From Rhizobium sp. SL86 (GTDB lineage: Bacteria > Pseudomonadota > Alphaproteobacteria > Rhizobiales > Rhizobiaceae): a DNA stretch of 64,000 bases. A program made the translations under genes and the position numbers. This document shows positions 61,900 through 64,000 of this stretch, piece after piece (positions within the stretch are counted from its first letter, which is position 1; each line of letters begins with the position of its first letter). The stretch is taken from NCBI RefSeq assembly GCF_026672545.1, contig NZ_JAPPRJ010000009.1:248001-312000 (forward strand). The letters run 5' to 3'. Below the pieces are notes generated by a model. That model searched no databases and was not told where the DNA came from. It saw only the letters and a list, made by a program, of their open reading frames with translations.

Positions 61900-63240
61900 A
61901 TGCGCGCGCTCGTTCTGGTGCCGGTTCTCAAACAACCAAGACAGGCGAGCCCGGCGGCTGGTGAGGTCCTTGCGCCCCCGCCGCGCCGCTCGGACGAAAG
62001 CCGCCTCGAAGAGGCGATCGGCCTTGCACGCGCCATTGACCTGACGATCGTGCAAGGCTTGATCGTCCAGGTCAGCCAGCCGCGCCCCGCGACACTGATC
62101 GGCACCGGCAAGATCGAGGAGATCAAACATCTGCTCGACGAACACGATGCGGGTCTCGTCATCGTCGATCATCCGCTGACACCGGTCCAGCAGCGCAACC
62201 TCGAAAAGGAATGGCAGGCGAAGGTCATCGACCGCACCGGCCTCATCCTCGAAATCTTCGGCCGCCGTGCCTCCACCAAGGAAGGCACGCTGCAGGTCGA
62301 TCTCGCTCATTTGAACTACCAGAAGGGCCGCCTGGTGCGCAGCTGGACGCACCTTGAACGCCAGCGCGGTGGTGCAGGCTTTATGGGTGGTCCAGGTGAA
62401 ACCCAGATCGAAGCCGACCGCCGGCTTCTGCAGGAACGTATCCTGAAGCTGGAGCGTGAACTGGAGCAGGTGGTGCGAACGCGCCAGCTGCACCGGGCAA
62501 AACGCCGCAAGGTGCCGCATCCGATCGTGGCACTCGTCGGTTATACCAATGCCGGCAAGTCGACCTTGTTCAACCGCATCACCGGCGCCGGTGTACTGGC
62601 GGAAGACATGCTGTTTGCCACGCTCGACCCGACGCTTCGCCGCATGAAGCTGCCGCATGGACGCACGGTCATCCTGTCGGACACCGTTGGTTTCATTTCG
62701 GATCTTCCGACGCATCTGGTTGCCGCCTTCCGGGCAACGCTCGAAGAGGTGCTGGAGGCGGACCTGATCCTGCATGTGCGCGACATGTCTGACCCCGACA
62801 ATTCGGCGCAATCCGCCGACGTTCTGCGGATCCTCGATGATCTCGGCATTGACGAGAAGGAGCGCGACGAGCGCATTCTCGAAGTGTGGAACAAGATCGA
62901 CCGGCTGGAACCCGAGGCACATGATGCGGTGGCGGAGAAGGCGGCGGGCCGCACGAACGTCATGGCGGTCTCGGCGATCAACGGCGAGGGCATTGACGCC
63001 CTGATGGCGGAGATTTCGCGCCGCCTGTCCGGTGTGCTGACGGAAACCACCGTGGTTCTGCCGCCGGAAAAGCTGTCGTTGATGTCCTGGGTCTACGAAA
63101 ACGCCATGGTTCAGGCGCGTGAGGATCGCGAGGACGGATCGGTTGCCTTCGATCTGCAGCTTTCGGAAGAACAGGCCAATGCGCTGGAGCGAAAGCTCGG
63201 CCTCTTTCCTGTGCCAGCCAAGGAAGACTGGGAGCGCTGA
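61900..63240 (+). CDS. hflX: GTPase HflX
   Basis: Ribosome-associated GTPase of at least 446 residues that rescues or splits stalled 70S ribosomes. The N-terminal HflX domain, the Gly-rich helical linker (GGAGFMGGPGETQIE) and the G domain with GYTNAGKST (G1), DTVGF (G3) and NKID (G4) are clear. The ATG at 61900 has no ribosome site and begins directly at the first beta strand. The same frame continues upstream as coding-like sequence to an ATA at 61837, which has AGAGGA 8 nt before it, so the true N-terminus may be 21 residues longer. hfq-hflX is a classical gene pair. Confidence 0.93.
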   Translation: MRALVLVPVLKQPRQASPAAGEVLAPPPRRSDESRLEEAIGLARAIDLTIVQGLIVQVSQPRPATLIGTGKIEEIKHLLDEHDAGLVIVDHPLTPVQQRNLEKEWQAKVIDRTGLILEIFGRRASTKEGTLQVDLAHLNYQKGRLVRSWTHLERQRGGAGFMGGPGETQIEADRRLLQERILKLERELEQVVRTRQLHRAKRRKVPHPIVALVGYTNAGKSTLFNRITGAGVLAEDMLFATLDPTLRRMKLPHGRTVILSDTVGFISDLPTHLVAAFRATLEEVLEADLILHVRDMSDPDNSAQSADVLRILDDLGIDEKERDERILEVWNKIDRLEPEAHDAVAEKAAGRTNVMAVSAINGEGIDALMAEISRRLSGVLTETTVVLPPEKLSLMSWVYENAMVQAREDREDGSVAFDLQLSEEQANALERKLGLFPVPAKEDWER

Positions 63241-63249
63241 GTGCTCCCG

Positions 63250-64000
63250 TCAGGCCTCCTGGTCGCGTTTGATCGCATAGATGAAGAGGTGCGTCCTGCG
63301 GCGGTCGGACAGTTCCCATACCTCGTCCGGCTCGACGCCGGGCACGGCAAAGCTGTTGGAGACGAGGTGGCTACCGGTCTTCATCTCGCGGCGCGCCTTT
63401 TCCCAAAGTTCTGGCATCGGCTCCGGTGACAGGAAGGCGTAGACGATATCCTCCTGAGAGAGGTCCGTCGACCAGAGGTCCTGCCGCAGGATCGTTCCCC
63501 GGCCGGAGAGTTTCGACAGACACCAGGAGACGAGCCAGGAGAGGGGTGCCGTCTCGACACCGCGGGCGATACGACCGCCTCCATCCAGCGCACGCACGAC
63601 ACCGCCAAGGCCTGACCCGAGATCGATGAACCGTGTCGCCTTCTTTTCCGTCATCAGAGCTGCAAGTGCCTCCGCCGTCGCCCGGTTCGTCAGGTAAAGC
63701 GGCACCCGCTCGCGTGCCGTGTTGGAAAAGACGAGCGCCAGAGCCACGAAGGCGATACCGAACGGCCAGGCCGGCAGGTTGTCGAGCGACAGTCCGACCT
63801 GGAGCGCCAGCGGAAACAACACGGCGATCCATAGCCACCAGGATGGCAGGCGAAACAGCAGGGTAAAAGCAAAAGCCACAACGCATTGCAGACTGAGCGC
63901 CAGCCCCCGCAGCAGGCCGGGTTCAAGCGTTCCGGCGAGGCTCCACGTAAGCGCCAGACCGAAGGCTGCCGCCAATACCTGGGCAAGACCGGCTGCCAGA
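63250..64000 (-). CDS. Membrane-anchored class I SAM-dependent methyltransferase (5' end outside window)
   Basis: The frame is open to the window edge; the first start-like codon inside (TTG at 63975) is probably internal. It encodes three or four hydrophobic helices (LLRGLALSLQCVVAFAFTLLF, WWLWIAVLFPLALQVG, WPFGIAFVALALVF) followed by a soluble domain with the SAM-binding motif ATRFIDLGSGLGGVVRAL and a later LRQDLWSTDLS. The methyl acceptor is unknown; membrane methyltransferases of this layout sometimes modify lipids, proteins or quinones. Convergent with hflX, 9 bp apart. Confidence 0.78.
   Translation of the reverse strand, partial: LAAGLAQVLAAAFGLALTWSLAGTLEPGLLRGLALSLQCVVAFAFTLLFRLPSWWLWIAVLFPLALQVGLSLDNLPAWPFGIAFVALALVFSNTARERVPLYLTNRATAEALAALMTEKKATRFIDLGSGLGGVVRALDGGGRIARGVETAPLSWLVSWCLSKLSGRGTILRQDLWSTDLSQEDIVYAFLSPEPMPELWEKARREMKTGSHLVSNSFAVPGVEPDEVWELSDRRRTHLFIYAIKRDQEA

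Overview
The window is chromosomal DNA of an alphaproteobacterium of the order Rhizobiales, most likely family Rhizobiaceae (Rhizobium/Agrobacterium relatives). The grounds are GC-rich coding DNA, the order rpsB-tsf-pyrH-frr-uppS-cdsA-rseP-bamA-lpxDfabZlpxAIB-gltA, the block eno-ftsB-pdhABC-lpdA-lipA-ispDF, the nifR3(dusB)-ntrBC-ntrYX-trkA-hfq-hflX cluster, a fused ispDF, and a direct-repeat SOS box (GTTC-N7-GTTC) in front of lexA. The gene at the left edge (clpA) and the one at the right edge (a membrane-anchored methyltransferase) are both cut by the window.

Left part (1-9.2 kb): clpA, the branched-chain amino-acid exporter pair azlCD, a diguanylate cyclase, a tightly overlapping minus-strand operon (RidA, glycerophosphodiesterase, GNAT-like protein, HIT protein), the envelope-integrity gene eipB and a small secreted protein. 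From 9.2 to 22.6 kb runs a housekeeping superoperon-like array for translation (rpsB, tsf, frr), UMP kinase, undecaprenyl and phospholipid precursors (uppS, cdsA), site-2 protease, outer-membrane assembly (bamA) and lipid A synthesis. gltA, comEC and lexA follow.

The accessory part lies at about 27.6-36.3 kb, between lexA and kdsA. It is a compact Mu-family transposable element carrying an XRE repressor, a BcepMu gp16/Ner-like regulator, a DDE transposase (MuA type), a MuB-type ATPase, GemA, a Mu gpI-type head protease, a Mu gpT-type major head protein, a Mor-type activator and three small unknown or HTH proteins. It has no terminase, portal, minor head, tail, lysis or tail-fibre genes, yet every gene it keeps is an open frame with sensible spacing. 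It is either a cleanly deleted prophage or a streamlined satellite or domesticated particle, and it is the most interesting object here. Its repressor gene points at lexA with no terminator visible between them. The lexA|kdsA junction also looks like a break in the gene order usual for rhizobia and Brucella, where moeA-moaC-trpCD-tpiA-pyrG lie between these genes.

Right part (36.4-64 kb): kdsA, a chemoreceptor, enolase, ftsB, the pyruvate dehydrogenase complex (E1 alpha, lipoylated E1 beta, E2, with lpdA for E3 nearby), small DUF genes, lipA (which makes the lipoyl cofactor used by PdhB and PdhC), ratA/pncC/ispDF, then the nitrogen-regulation cluster dusB-ntrB-ntrC-ntrY-ntrX, trkA, hfq and hflX. 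No rRNA, tRNA, CRISPR array or insertion sequence was seen.
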